From: an uncultured Alphaproteobacteria bacterium
GTDB taxonomy: Bacteria > Pseudomonadota > Alphaproteobacteria > Micavibrionales > Micavibrionaceae
Length of the DNA: 64,000 nucleotides
Assembly (NCBI GenBank): GCA_937931645.1
Contig: CALHAR010000003.1
Coordinates: forward strand, 186,001 to 250,000
Direction of reading: 5' to 3'
This document shows, piece by piece, positions 36,401 to 44,594 of the stretch. A model generated the notes under the pieces. That model was not told where the DNA came from. It was given only the letters and a program-made list of their open reading frames with translations, and made no database searches. Positions within the stretch are counted from its first letter, which is position 1. Each line of letters starts with the position of its first letter. The translations under genes were made by a program, and so were the position numbers.

Positions 36401-36864
36401 CAACAGCAGAAGCCGCCAGTCATATCAATAAGGTGAGAGAAGGGGAATGGCGCGCCCAACGTGATTCTTTCCTAAACTCTACACGTTTTGTCTTGGAAAG
36501 CCTGCATTCTCTATCTGTTGATCTAACACGCATGGTTGATGGTGATATCCAAGAAAAAACTTGGAAAGCCTATCAAAAAGGTGATATCGCGGCCTTCACA
36601 CGTCGCCTAATCGAAAATAAAGACAAGTTGCCAAAAGACAAGATGATCGCGAAATATGAAAATGATAACGAGTTCAGAACTTATATTAATCGATTTATCC
36701 GTCAATTTGAGGATTTATATGAACAGGCAGGCAATAATGACTATGGCGAGCTGATCTCCGCAACCTTTGCTTCAAGCGATGTTGCAGGGCTTTATGATAT
36801 ACTTTGCGAAGCCGCAGGCCGTAAGAGCATGATTAAAAAGCTAAGTGGCCGTAAAGCCGCCTAA
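33463..36864 (+). CDS. Large membrane-anchored coiled-coil protein, 1133 aa
   Basis: No named family. Residues 1-140 are charged and probably disordered; two membrane segments follow at about 145-168 (LIGASLTGVWFIVIAIYAQF) and 176-200 (GGFLAGILAPVALLWMIITH). Residues about 240-960 are a long coiled-coil region rich in Lys, Glu, Ser, Thr and Ala, resembling methyl-accepting chemotaxis protein or laminin-like coils in look only. The last 150 residues form a compact domain (WRAQRDSFLNSTRFVLESLH ... FIRQFEDLYEQAG) that looks conserved. I recall similar architectures in other alphaproteobacteria, but the role (polar scaffold, envelope-chromosome tether) is unproven. Confidence 0.85.
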   Translation: MSDLSARKTPIITVEPDAESKKLDQTKDKLSAAKRNGKISVGTSPLPKDLVNEYSIREGSSLKKLRISSLSEEKAQIDTKLETALKADTLSARPQGSKNTKISSYLNEDSKTADIRVETNTSDMVKGENNLDILPDLNTYRLSSLIGASLTGVWFIVIAIYAQFYMGLGEIFSQQPHIIGGFLAGILAPVALLWMIITHIQRGDEVRQYAIALRNELKTLNFTSPSQTKSKSQEFDITEESKTAITSIHKARAGLRHDIKHLNDVSERTGAQFEKLNNTLSERATKLLDMTQQIEKRTASLESSSIKNLSAVPIVNTRATQENNNKIAGSILSNTDGLAEKMEARIKSLNSVLGKMEGTLGNIESKSSTTADKLAKAVQDSSANANSLETTIRNSIEKLTKATGAASEKAEELNKTGEKTSEKITSVLSMIDESREKIETTAQSVEQQATTMSKAQDNLNKRIDEMQLQISEPLVAVNRAVDKAVDKHSEMEQELDKRIEALNEASEKASQKTETIREGLRNQTQEMSTLMGQISGHSRSVKTMLQDENENLADSVRAALEKVTSVGDALRNESDKLNEVTTNAEEQISKIGSTLSEQSTDTVNKTGHVIDDLKTIESLVAENVKSLVEKTVEAKTAVSDIAAEINKSADMIEPVYNKAKEQIDTTHDSFEKMASSFETKTNSNIDKLKSFEGIFDERLKTLSSSAEDASNILERSSDNLGERVNDIDNATISAQQKLQDIDALFKNHVSDIHLTTDQALLKIDNIQKAMNTHYQDLSASVAESLAQMQDVGAQFVKQTEQVQQLSSGAVEGLDKAGSKANEKIKGLNKLAQTTAEKMETMLHKVQKEAQHLLSTSTKTLDQMKQTGEDFATRAKLVEEQMKTSAISTKKYGDALDKQVDKAAKTSQRSAVDIEKAMGLLAKQLLDVKQVSKDVTSEVASSRDKLSSETEHLADVSLKAARVVEEAATSYVRQSGSLSKATAEAASHINKVREGEWRAQRDSFLNSTRFVLESLHSLSVDLTRMVDGDIQEKTWKAYQKGDIAAFTRRLIENKDKLPKDKMIAKYENDNEFRTYINRFIRQFEDLYEQAGNNDYGELISATFASSDVAGLYDILCEAAGRKSMIKKLSGRKAA

Positions 36865-36984
36865 ACTATGTTATTGATTGATTAACACTTTATCGGCATA
36901 ATGATAAAACTTAAGAATGGGGCGGTTCACTGATCGCCTTTTCTTTTGTGGAACTATTAACGTCTTAAGGATTACCGTACAAAA

Positions 36985-37920
36985 ATGGCAAAGACAAAAT
37001 TCTGTGCCGGATTATCTGATATCTCCGATAGTTATATGGGATGTATCATTGACGACTGGGGTGTCCTCCATGATGGGGAAGACGTATTCCCAGGCGCTGT
37101 CGATTGCCTAAAGGAATTAAAACGGCGTAAAAAAGAAATTATCATTCTCTCTAACGACAGAAAAACTGCGGCGGAGAAAAAGGCTGAGCTTAAGAAAATG
37201 GGCATTGGCCCCAGCCTTTATGGTGAAATAATAACCCCGACAGAGGTTATTAGGAATGGATTGACCAAACAAGACACTGGCCTCTTCAAAGATATAGGGC
37301 AAAAAGCTTTCGTTATCACACGTCAAAATGATTACTCGTTATTGGACGACACAGATATTGAAATTGTGGAAGACATAGAAGAAGCAGACTTTCTATTGCT
37401 TTTAGGCATGGATTATCCAGTGAAAAACTTAGAGCATTACGAGCAAGATATTCGCCGCGCTATACAACGCCGCCTTAAGGCTGTTTGCGCCAACCAAGAT
37501 AGTAAAGGCCTAATCGGGACAAACTTCTTAACAGGGCCAGGCTTGCTCGCACGACGTTATGAAGATGCAGGGGGCATCGTTTATTACATCGGTAAGCCGC
37601 ACGCTATGATTTACAAATATTGTATTGAGCGTTTTAAAGAAAAAGAAGTATTCCCATCTCATACTGTGATGATGGGTGACACAATGGCGCACGATATCAT
37701 AGGTGCGCAAGCCAATGGCATTGATACATGCCTGTTTAAATCTGGACTTCATGCCGCTAACTTTATGCACTGCACTACTTTAAAAGAAGTCGATAACACA
37801 TTGAAAAACCTTATTATTCAGTACGGCAACATCATGCCCACCTATCTGGTTGATGAAATGCAATGGGGTAACGCCTTGCCAGACCGCAAGCATAAAAGAC
37901 GTAAACAGCCTACTAGCTAA
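36985..37920 (+). CDS. HAD superfamily class IIA phosphatase-like protein
   Basis: A NagD-like HAD hydrolase of 311 residues (the TIGR01459 type common in alphaproteobacteria). The first motif is CIIDDWGVLHDGEDVFPGA, then IILSNDRKTAAEKKAEL and, late, VMMGDTMAHDIIGAQANG for metal binding. In the first motif the usual DxD is DDWG, typical of this subgroup. The substrate is unknown. It stands alone between the coiled-coil gene and the ABC exporter. Confidence 0.88.
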   Translation: MAKTKFCAGLSDISDSYMGCIIDDWGVLHDGEDVFPGAVDCLKELKRRKKEIIILSNDRKTAAEKKAELKKMGIGPSLYGEIITPTEVIRNGLTKQDTGLFKDIGQKAFVITRQNDYSLLDDTDIEIVEDIEEADFLLLLGMDYPVKNLEHYEQDIRRAIQRRLKAVCANQDSKGLIGTNFLTGPGLLARRYEDAGGIVYYIGKPHAMIYKYCIERFKEKEVFPSHTVMMGDTMAHDIIGAQANGIDTCLFKSGLHAANFMHCTTLKEVDNTLKNLIIQYGNIMPTYLVDEMQWGNALPDRKHKRRKQPTS

Positions 37921-38038
37921 TCCATACCGGTTAGACCACGTCAGCTAAATCACACCAGCCAGATCATAAAAGAATGATTTTACTCCCCTCCGACTATCGC
38001 CTAGACTATTGTATTAATTCATAATTTCAAACATACAG

Positions 38039-39823
38039 ATGACTCAAAAATCAAAGCTTGATAAATACGCATTAGCAAAGAACACCGATACCAAAATATT
38101 GGTGGCGCGTATTATTCGGGAATATCTCAGCCAGCATGTCAGCACATTATTACTTGCTCTTGGTTTTATGATTATCGCCGCGGCAATGACGGCGGCTTTT
38201 GCCACCATCATGGAGCCTGTAATGGATCAAGTTCTAGTCGCAGGAAACACAAACCGTATCTGGGGATTAGGTTTTGGTATATTCATCATCTTTTTTGTGC
38301 GGGGGATAGCAAGTTACGCCGAAACAGTGCTGATGAATAAGATTGGTCAGGCCGTTGTCGCCACCATTCAAAAGCAGCTCTTTGGGCATTTCATGGACTT
38401 AGACCTAAAATTCTTCCATCAAAACCCAAGTGGACAGCTTATCTCGCGTGTTATCAATGATGTTGAAGTTCTACGAAACGCTCTAACAGGGACGTTAACA
38501 GGTATAGGAAAAAGCGTTATCACACTTGTTCTGCTTATTATTGTTATGTTTTACCAAGATTGGATTTTGGCTATTGCTTGCTTTACAGTCTTCCCATTCG
38601 TTGCGCTCTTTGTTGCCTGGATTGGTAAACGCCTCCGTAAAATGTCAGGGGATATTCAATCTGGTCAAGCGCGGCTTTCTGACAGACTCTCTCAAATCTT
38701 TCAAGGTGTACGCCTTGTTAAGGCCTATGGCATGGAAGATCATGAAAAGGAAATCGCAGGAAACGTCATTCAACGCGTACGGGATTTAATGTTAAAATCT
38801 GTTCGTGTGGCCAACTTATCAACGCCAGTTAATGAAACATTGGTTGGTATCGTGGTTTTGGGCATTATCGTTTATGGCGGCTATCAAGTCGCCGCAGGGG
38901 AAAGCACCGCAGGACAGCTACTATCCTTTATTACCGCCTTCACCATGGCGTACGAGCCCATGAAAAAATTGGCACGCCTTAATAATACATTACAAATGGG
39001 CTTAGGCGCGGCAGACCGTGTCTTTGAAATGTTGGACACAAAAATTGAAGTTCAAGACAAAGAGGGCGCCGCAGACATTACCTTAGAACAACCTGAAATT
39101 AAACTTAAAAATGTTGAGTTTCAATATGACCCATCAGACGACAAGAAAGCCTTAAATGATGTTTCCATCACAATGCCAGCAGGGCAAGTTACCGCTCTGG
39201 TTGGTAAATCGGGTAGCGGCAAAACAACCATTATGAACTTAATACCGCGGTTCTTTGATGTCACATCAGGGCAAGTTTTATTGAATGGACAAGACGTTCG
39301 CGACATGACAAAGGCCAGCCTGAGAAAAAATATATCGCTTGTATCCCAAGATATCACAATCTTTGATGATACAGTTTGGGCAAATATTGGCTATGGCAGA
39401 GAAGGGGCGTTTCAAGACGAAATTATTAAAGCCGCTATCGCCGCCGAGGCCGATGATTTTATTCGCGACCTTCCCAATGGTTATGACACAAAGCTAGGCG
39501 AAGACGGTATAACCCTGTCAGGCGGACAACGCCAACGGATATCTATTGCACGTGCTATCTTAAGAGATGCACCTATATTACTGTTAGATGAAGCCACATC
39601 TGCACTTGATAACGAAGCCGAACGCGCCATTCAGGTAACCTTAGCTGAGATTCAAAAAGGGCGCACCACTCTTGTTATTGCACACCGTCTTTCCACCATT
39701 CAAAGCGCTGATCAAATTATAGTCTTGGAAAATGGTCAGGTAAAAGAAGAGGGGACACACGATAAGCTTTTAGCGCAAGAAGGTATTTATGCCCGTATGG
39801 TTCAGGCCGGATTAAACGAATAG
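38039..39823 (+). CDS. msbA: ABC exporter, MsbA-like (permease-ATPase fusion)
   Basis: A half-transporter of 594 residues with six N-terminal membrane segments and a C-terminal ATPase. Walker A GKSGSGKTT, Q-loop SLVSQDITIFDD, signature TLSGGQRQRISIARA, Walker B LLLDEATSALD and the switch His in IAHRLST are all intact. It resembles lipid A exporters (MsbA), but related exporters of other lipids or peptides look alike, so the symbol is a best guess. No clear ribosome binding site precedes 38039. Confidence 0.85.
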   Translation: MTQKSKLDKYALAKNTDTKILVARIIREYLSQHVSTLLLALGFMIIAAAMTAAFATIMEPVMDQVLVAGNTNRIWGLGFGIFIIFFVRGIASYAETVLMNKIGQAVVATIQKQLFGHFMDLDLKFFHQNPSGQLISRVINDVEVLRNALTGTLTGIGKSVITLVLLIIVMFYQDWILAIACFTVFPFVALFVAWIGKRLRKMSGDIQSGQARLSDRLSQIFQGVRLVKAYGMEDHEKEIAGNVIQRVRDLMLKSVRVANLSTPVNETLVGIVVLGIIVYGGYQVAAGESTAGQLLSFITAFTMAYEPMKKLARLNNTLQMGLGAADRVFEMLDTKIEVQDKEGAADITLEQPEIKLKNVEFQYDPSDDKKALNDVSITMPAGQVTALVGKSGSGKTTIMNLIPRFFDVTSGQVLLNGQDVRDMTKASLRKNISLVSQDITIFDDTVWANIGYGREGAFQDEIIKAAIAAEADDFIRDLPNGYDTKLGEDGITLSGGQRQRISIARAILRDAPILLLDEATSALDNEAERAIQVTLAEIQKGRTTLVIAHRLSTIQSADQIIVLENGQVKEEGTHDKLLAQEGIYARMVQAGLNE

Positions 39824-39912
39824 TGCTGTAAAAATACCTAAAATAAGCCATTGCATTCATATCCCATAAGGGTATAGTCCCGACAAATTTAAAAACAAGC
39901 GGAGCTAATGCC

Positions 39913-40401
39913 ATGTCACCTTGTCTAGATGCTAGTGTTAAAGAGGTTATCTCTCTAAAGCCTGATACTACAGTTCAGGAAGCTATGGAGATTTTTAAAG
40001 AACAAAATGTTCGAAGTATTCCCGTTATTGATAAAGAAAATATATTTCTTGGGATGTTCAGTTTACGGCGTGTTTTACTAAAGTTACTTCCTAGATCCGT
40101 TACAATGGAAGATGGCTTGGAAAACCTTGATTTTGTGCGCGGTGCCGCACCCAACATATCAAAACGCCTAAAAGAGTTGTATCCATTAGCCGTATCAGAA
40201 GTTATGGACACAAAAGTCACAACGTTAGAGCCTAACACGGCCCTATGGGAGGCCGCGCGCGTTATGGCCTTATATGGCAGCCCTATTGTTTTGGCCAACA
40301 AAGAAACCAGAGAGTTTGAAGGGTTAATCTCTCGTCAAACATTATTAGAAGAGTTTGACTGTCAGGTTTACACAAAAGATACGGATGAAGACAAAGTATA
40401 A
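39913..40401 (+). CDS. CBS domain pair protein
   Basis: A 162-residue cytoplasmic protein composed of two CBS domains: the first with ISLKPDTTVQEAMEIFKEQN and SIPVIDKENIFLGMFS, the second with AVSEVMDTKVTTLEPNT and GLISRQTLLEEF. Such stand-alone pairs bind adenine nucleotides and regulate partners. It is 21 bases upstream of the ArsB/NhaD-type transporter, so it may regulate that transporter; this is an inference from position. Confidence 0.9.
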   Translation: MSPCLDASVKEVISLKPDTTVQEAMEIFKEQNVRSIPVIDKENIFLGMFSLRRVLLKLLPRSVTMEDGLENLDFVRGAAPNISKRLKELYPLAVSEVMDTKVTTLEPNTALWEAARVMALYGSPIVLANKETREFEGLISRQTLLEEFDCQVYTKDTDEDKV

Positions 40402-40421
40402 GCACAAGAGAGTAACACACC

Positions 40422-41792
40422 ATGGTTAAACAAGAAAACACGGGTCATGCCGCAACATCCTTTATTCCTGAAACAGTTTTCGGATTTGATGGCACAATGT
40501 TTGTCGCAACAGCCATCTTATCTATTGCTTATATTTTTATCATTTCTGAAAAAATAAATCGTGCGGTTGTCGCCCTATTAGGTGCAGGCGCGATGATTAT
40601 CCTTGGCGTTCTAAATCAAGGGCTTGCCGTTGAAGGAATTGACTTCAATACTATTTTCTTGCTAATCGGTATGATGATTATCGTCGGTATAATGAAGCAT
40701 TCTGGTGTGTTTCAATATGTTGCCATATTGGCGGCAAAATCGGTAAAGGGTAACCCAAGGGCATTACTGGTTGTGCTTTCTATTATCACGGCTGTGTTTT
40801 CCGCCCTCCTTGATAACGTCACCACGGTGATGCTGATTGTTCCAATCACCTTGCTGTTAACCGAACAGCTAAAGTTAAATCCTTATATATTTTTAGTCGC
40901 GCAAATTTTTGCCTCCAACATTGGAGGAATGGCGACATTAATTGGTGACCCTCCCAATATTCTTATTGGTTCAGCTGTTAATTTTAGTTTCGTTGATTTT
41001 CTTGAAAATACCGCACCTGCCTCGGCAATTATCATGGTTGTTATGTTAGTATTTTTTGACCTAGTATGGGGGCGTAAACTCACAACATCCGATGATGCAA
41101 AGGCTCAACTTTTAAAGTACAAACCTGAAGAGGCTTTAACAGATAAGCCTTTATTGATGAAATCTCTCTTTGTCCTAACTCTCGTTATTTTTGGGTTTAT
41201 TGTAGGGCACGGTCATGGCATAGAGCCTGGCACAACGGCTCTGACGGGCGGGGCGTTATTAATGCTCCTCAACATTTATAAGTTTAAAGCCGAAAAACAA
41301 ACCAATATGGTTCATAAGGCATTAGGTGAAGTTGAATGGGAAACCATTTTCTTCTTCATGGGCTTGTTTATGTTGGTCTATGGAATAGAGCATGCAGGCG
41401 TTCTGACCTTGCTTGGAAACAAGCTGTTAGAGTTAACGGGCGGTGATTTAGCCTTAACAGGCTTTGTTATTCTGTGGTCTTCAGCAATATTTTCGGCGAT
41501 TGTCGATAACATTCCATTTGTGGCCACAATGATCCCACTTATTGAATCAACGGCTGACAGCTTTGGCGGCCCTCAAAATATTACACCCCTTTGGTGGTGT
41601 TTAGCTTTAGGGGCGTGCTTGGGTGGTAACGGCTCTATTATTGCGGCAAGCGCCAACGTCATGGTTGCCAGCTTCGCTGAAAGAGCAGGGCACCGCATCG
41701 CCTTTGTTAGGTTCCTAAAGCTTGCTTTTCCGATGATGCTCGCTACAATCGCTATAGCTCATGTTTATGTATGGTACATGTATTTTAGATGA
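40422..41792 (+). CDS. ArsB/NhaD-type (SLC13 superfamily) transporter
   Basis: A 456-residue protein with about eleven to twelve membrane segments. The family motifs are IFLLIGMMIIVGIMKHSGVF, FSALLDNVTTVMLIVPITLL, SNIGGMATLIGDPPNILIG and, in the second half, AIVDNIPFVATMIPL and GACLGGNGSIIAASANVMV. The ion-transporter superfamily is certain; the substrate (sodium, arsenite or a carboxylate) is not. A CBS protein gene precedes it and a DUF192 gene overlaps its stop by 4 bases (ATGA). Confidence 0.88.
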   Translation: MVKQENTGHAATSFIPETVFGFDGTMFVATAILSIAYIFIISEKINRAVVALLGAGAMIILGVLNQGLAVEGIDFNTIFLLIGMMIIVGIMKHSGVFQYVAILAAKSVKGNPRALLVVLSIITAVFSALLDNVTTVMLIVPITLLLTEQLKLNPYIFLVAQIFASNIGGMATLIGDPPNILIGSAVNFSFVDFLENTAPASAIIMVVMLVFFDLVWGRKLTTSDDAKAQLLKYKPEEALTDKPLLMKSLFVLTLVIFGFIVGHGHGIEPGTTALTGGALLMLLNIYKFKAEKQTNMVHKALGEVEWETIFFFMGLFMLVYGIEHAGVLTLLGNKLLELTGGDLALTGFVILWSSAIFSAIVDNIPFVATMIPLIESTADSFGGPQNITPLWWCLALGACLGGNGSIIAASANVMVASFAERAGHRIAFVRFLKLAFPMMLATIAIAHVYVWYMYFR

Positions 41793-42244
41793 TTAAATTT
41801 TTAACGCTCGCATTATTAATTCTACCTTTAGCCGCTTGTTTTGAAAAAAGCGAAGCAATGACAGACGAACGGCTTGTTATTGAAACAGAGAGTGGAAAAA
41901 ATCACTCTTTTAACATTGAGCTCGCCGTTAGTGTCGAAGATCAGGTTAAGGGCTTGATGTTCCGTACAGAACTGGACGAAGACGCAGGTATGCTGTTTTA
42001 TTTTGGTGAAGAGGCTGAGCGTGGGTTTTGGATGAAAAACACCCTTATTTACCTTGATATCATCTTTATTAAGGCCGATGGCACCATTCATTATATTCAT
42101 GAAAAAGCCATTCCTGAAGACTTAACCAGAATTCCCTCTTATGGTCCTGTAGCCGCCGTATTAGAAATAAATGGCGGCATGGCGAAGAAATTAGGTATCC
42201 AGAAAGGTGATACTGTCAAACATAACGTTTTTAGTGGCAATTAA
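41789..42244 (+). CDS. DUF192 family lipoprotein
   Basis: A 151-residue protein with an N-terminal lipobox (LILPLAACFEK, Cys17), so probably lipid-anchored, and a DUF192 domain: VSVEDQVKGLMFRTELDEDA, GMLFYF, FWMKNTLIYLDIIFI and the terminal VLEINGGMAKKLGIQKGD. The function of DUF192 is not established. Its start overlaps the transporter stop, so the two are translationally coupled. Confidence 0.9.
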   Translation: MIKFLTLALLILPLAACFEKSEAMTDERLVIETESGKNHSFNIELAVSVEDQVKGLMFRTELDEDAGMLFYFGEEAERGFWMKNTLIYLDIIFIKADGTIHYIHEKAIPEDLTRIPSYGPVAAVLEINGGMAKKLGIQKGDTVKHNVFSGN

Positions 42245-42340
42245 GCATAAAGTAGCCCTTGCGAAAGCCTGTATGTTGATGTAAAAGCTTCCTTACCAGT
42301 AATTTGAAGTTCTTCCTGATTACGGAGGTGACGTTCAAAA

Positions 42341-42364
42341 GTCCTCGGGTTTACCCGCATGACG
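42341..42364 (+). repeat. Family A palindromic element, upstream of tRNA-Pro
   Basis: On the plus strand: outer arm GTC, CT, inner arm CGGG, loop TTTA, inner arm CCCG, CAT, outer arm GAC. The inner stem is perfect. The flanking genes (DUF192 and tRNA-Pro) are on the plus strand, so the element has the same orientation relative to transcription as the six minus-strand copies. Confidence 0.8.
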
Positions 42365-42376
42365 CCCTAAATATGT

Positions 42377-42453
42377 CGGAGTGTAGCGCAGCCTGGTAGC
42401 GCGCCTGCTTTGGGAGCAGGATGTCGGGAGTTCGAATCTCTCCACTCCGACCA
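42377..42453 (+). tRNA. tRNA-Pro (anticodon TGG)
   Basis: A 77-base tRNA with acceptor arms CGGAGTG / CACTCCG, a D arm (GCGCAGCCTGGTAGCGC), an anticodon arm cctgc-tttggga-gcagg giving anticodon TGG, a T arm containing GTTCGAATC, and an encoded CCA end. Its 3' end is the integration site of the element that follows; the repeat left by integration keeps the tRNA intact. Confidence 0.97.
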
Positions 42454-42455
42454 TT
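42437..42455 (+). other. attL, tRNA-proximal attachment repeat
   Basis: The 19 bases tctctccactccgaccatt cover the 3' end of tRNA-Pro (T-arm strand, acceptor strand and CCA) plus TT. The same 19 bases recur at 47184-47202. Position inside a tRNA 3' end next to an integrase gene is the standard layout for tyrosine recombinase sites. Confidence 0.85.
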
Positions 42456-42529
42456 ACTTTGAATCTATTATTACATTCAATGCTTTAAGCATATTAGGTG
42501 CGCGGTGTAACCGTAAAGGGCAACCTAAC

Positions 42530-44179
42530 ATGCAAAATCCCAGTTATTTAATCCGTTCACGCCATGCCATATTCTACTTTCGTTATCCATTAGAACGATA
42601 TGATGGTAAGCGCATTAGCATATCATTACAGACACGATGCCCTAAAGAAGCCTTGCGCTTGTGTAAGGCTCTCGAATATCATGCTTGTATGGTTACAAGT
42701 AATCCTGACAATCAAAATTTAGACTATGCAGATATTAGAGATGTCTTGCGTAGGCATTTCGCAGATGTGCTTAAACGCATGAAGCGCAAAATTGACAAGA
42801 ATGGAGTGCTGTCAGATCAGAATGTGCAAAGTTATCGTAACATTCAACTCGATTTACAAGATGCTATCGAACATGAGCGCGATGAAATAGATGATGATTT
42901 ATTTTGTGATGAAGTGCCAGAGCAGTTTCGTATTGATACAAAGCTGCAACCCATCGCAGAGCGTTATAACGTCCCTTATGAAGTAGGAGGACGTGAGCGT
43001 GAGTTTATGCGTAAAGAATATAAGCATGCGTTTCATGGATTTATCGAAGCTTTATTGGATTACAACAGTGGTGCAGGGTACTATGACTACAAGCCAAAAG
43101 CATCAAACAACCTCACATTACAGAACAATCAAAATGATTTAAAGTTAGGTAGAATAATTGAGCGTTACGTGAGCACACTAAAAGTAGGCACAGCAAGGGA
43201 GAAAAAAGATAGCATTAATTACCTAGTCGATGTCTTAGGGAGTGATTTTTGTATCGCGGAAGTAGATTATCCAACAGTGCGCAAGATAAGAGATATGCTT
43301 GTGGGTACTCCAACGAACAGAAGTAAGATGGTTAAAACTAGGGGGTTGCCTCTTGAACAACAAATTTCGGAATGTAAAAAGCACAACCTCGAACGTATTA
43401 AAGGCTCGACTGTTAACAAATACCTACGATGTATGGGCGCACTATTCCGTTGGGCTACACGAGAAAAGTATATTGCTGAAAATCCGTTTCATGACATTTA
43501 CGTGGAAGTCGATAAGAAGGCAGTTACTCGGCTTAATTTTACAGACGGTGAGGTGCAGAAGATTCTCAATGCTGTGAATGACATAAAAACAAATAGTGCT
43601 GTTGGTATGATGCAATATTGGGGATCGCTTTTAGCGATATATACTGGCGCACGTTTAAACGAAATTGCATCCTTAACGCCCGATGATGTTGTACTGTGTA
43701 AAAAATCAAGTATATGGTACATAAGCATAAATGAGGATGGAGTTGCTAAGAGTGTTAAAACTAGGGCTGGTAAAAGATTAGTGCCAATACATCCTGAATT
43801 GTTAGAGCTGGGATTTTTGGAATATGTCGAGCATGCTCGTGAAGTGATTAAAAAACGCCCATTAACAGACAATGGCTATCCGCAAAGATTAATTTACAAT
43901 AATACCTACAGAGAAGGCACATGGGGTAAAAAATTTGGGCGATGGTTTAATGATACATTTTTACCTAGTCTTGATTTAAAGACAGAGCTACATGTTCTGC
44001 ATAGTGTACGACATAGCTTCATTACAAATTTAAATGATGCGGAAGTGTCCCCAATAGAAATTGCAACGCTAGCAGGGCATGAGCATAAAACAGTTACTTT
44101 CGGAACATACGCAAAGTATGGTGTTAAGCATTTACCTGCATCTTACAAAGCAATTAAGAAGCTATCTTTTGATACATAA
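42530..44179 (+). CDS. int: Tyrosine recombinase/integrase
   Basis: A 549-residue phage-type integrase, longer than most. The catalytic residues are visible: Arg in YTGARLNEIASLTP (about 373), His and Arg in LHSVRHSFITNL (about 488-492), the second His in LAGHEHKTVTFG and Tyr in TYAKYG (about 526). The N-terminus (SRHAIFYFRYPLERYDGKR) resembles those of DUF6538-type bacterial integrases. The frame is open back into the tRNA, but translation is taken from ATG 42530. It presumably catalyses excision and insertion at the 19-bp att sites. Confidence 0.92.
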   Translation: MQNPSYLIRSRHAIFYFRYPLERYDGKRISISLQTRCPKEALRLCKALEYHACMVTSNPDNQNLDYADIRDVLRRHFADVLKRMKRKIDKNGVLSDQNVQSYRNIQLDLQDAIEHERDEIDDDLFCDEVPEQFRIDTKLQPIAERYNVPYEVGGREREFMRKEYKHAFHGFIEALLDYNSGAGYYDYKPKASNNLTLQNNQNDLKLGRIIERYVSTLKVGTAREKKDSINYLVDVLGSDFCIAEVDYPTVRKIRDMLVGTPTNRSKMVKTRGLPLEQQISECKKHNLERIKGSTVNKYLRCMGALFRWATREKYIAENPFHDIYVEVDKKAVTRLNFTDGEVQKILNAVNDIKTNSAVGMMQYWGSLLAIYTGARLNEIASLTPDDVVLCKKSSIWYISINEDGVAKSVKTRAGKRLVPIHPELLELGFLEYVEHAREVIKKRPLTDNGYPQRLIYNNTYREGTWGKKFGRWFNDTFLPSLDLKTELHVLHSVRHSFITNLNDAEVSPIEIATLAGHEHKTVTFGTYAKYGVKHLPASYKAIKKLSFDT

Positions 44180-44219
44180 GCTTGACGGATTCTGCGTAAT
44201 TCCTTAACTTCATTTTCAG

Positions 44220-44242
44220 AGCTCTCATATGAGAGCTTCGGG
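44220..44242 (+). terminator. Possible terminator after the integrase
   Basis: A perfect inverted repeat agctctc / gagagct with loop atat is followed by tcggggttttt. It begins 41 bases after the integrase stop and could end that transcript. The G run before the T run is atypical. Confidence 0.5.
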
Positions 44243-44293
44243 GTTTTTCATCCCCTGTTGGAAGCGGTATTCTAGACACTGCCGCAAATGTGT

Positions 44294-44422
44294 CGCCCTC
44301 AGTCTTATAAGGCTGGGTGGCGATGTTATGTTCAGGCGTAAGCTAAAAGCATCGCGCCGTTTCTTCTGACACGGATGAAAACACCCAGCCACCAGAGTGA
44401 AAACTCGGTGGTTGTTTGTTTT
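44294..44422 (+). ncRNA. Structured RNA with alternative hairpins and terminator-like end
   Basis: Several exclusive pairings can be drawn. Hairpin 1 spans 44294-44322: 12 paired positions with loop TATA and one bulge. Its right arm (GGCTGGGTG, 44311-44319) can instead pair perfectly with CACCCAGCC at 44382-44390, enclosing GCGATG/CATCGC (44320-44325 with 44350-44355) and a CCGT/ACGG hairpin. A last hairpin, 44389-44411, has arms CCACC and GGTGG around GAGT-GAAA-ACTC (GNRA loop), followed by TTGTTTGTTTT, as in an intrinsic terminator. This could be a small RNA or an attenuator for the downstream 28-codon gene. No known RNA class is recognised. Confidence 0.5.
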
Positions 44423-44443
44423 ATAACGTAAGGAGGTATGAGG

Positions 44444-44530
44444 ATGAAGGAAGCATTAAAAAAATTAAGTCCATTATTCGTTTTGATAGGTTTTTTTCTT
44501 TTGATACATTTGATATTTGAATTGATATAA
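44444..44530 (+). CDS. 28-aa hydrophobic peptide
   Basis: A perfect AGGAGG (44431-44436) lies 7 bases before ATG 44444 (an ATG at 44438 is too close). The peptide has a basic N-terminus (MKEALKKLSP) and one membrane-spanning stretch (LFVLIGFFLLIHLIFELI) ending at TAA 44528. Size, hydrophobicity and the structured leader recall type I toxins or regulatory membrane peptides. No homologue is claimed. It lies 64 bases upstream of the DUF6804-like gene and could be a leader for it. Confidence 0.5.
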   Translation: MKEALKKLSPLFVLIGFFLLIHLIFELI

Positions 44531-44594
44531 AATTACAAAAGTTTGAATTAAAGATAATTCAAAACAATCAATTTTTTAAAGGATAGGGAAAATA

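Noticed and set aside
42410-42529. Integrase start inside the tRNA gene
   Set aside because: The frame is open through the tRNA 3' end by chance; the ATG at 42530 begins the typical N-terminus and leaves the tRNA untouched.
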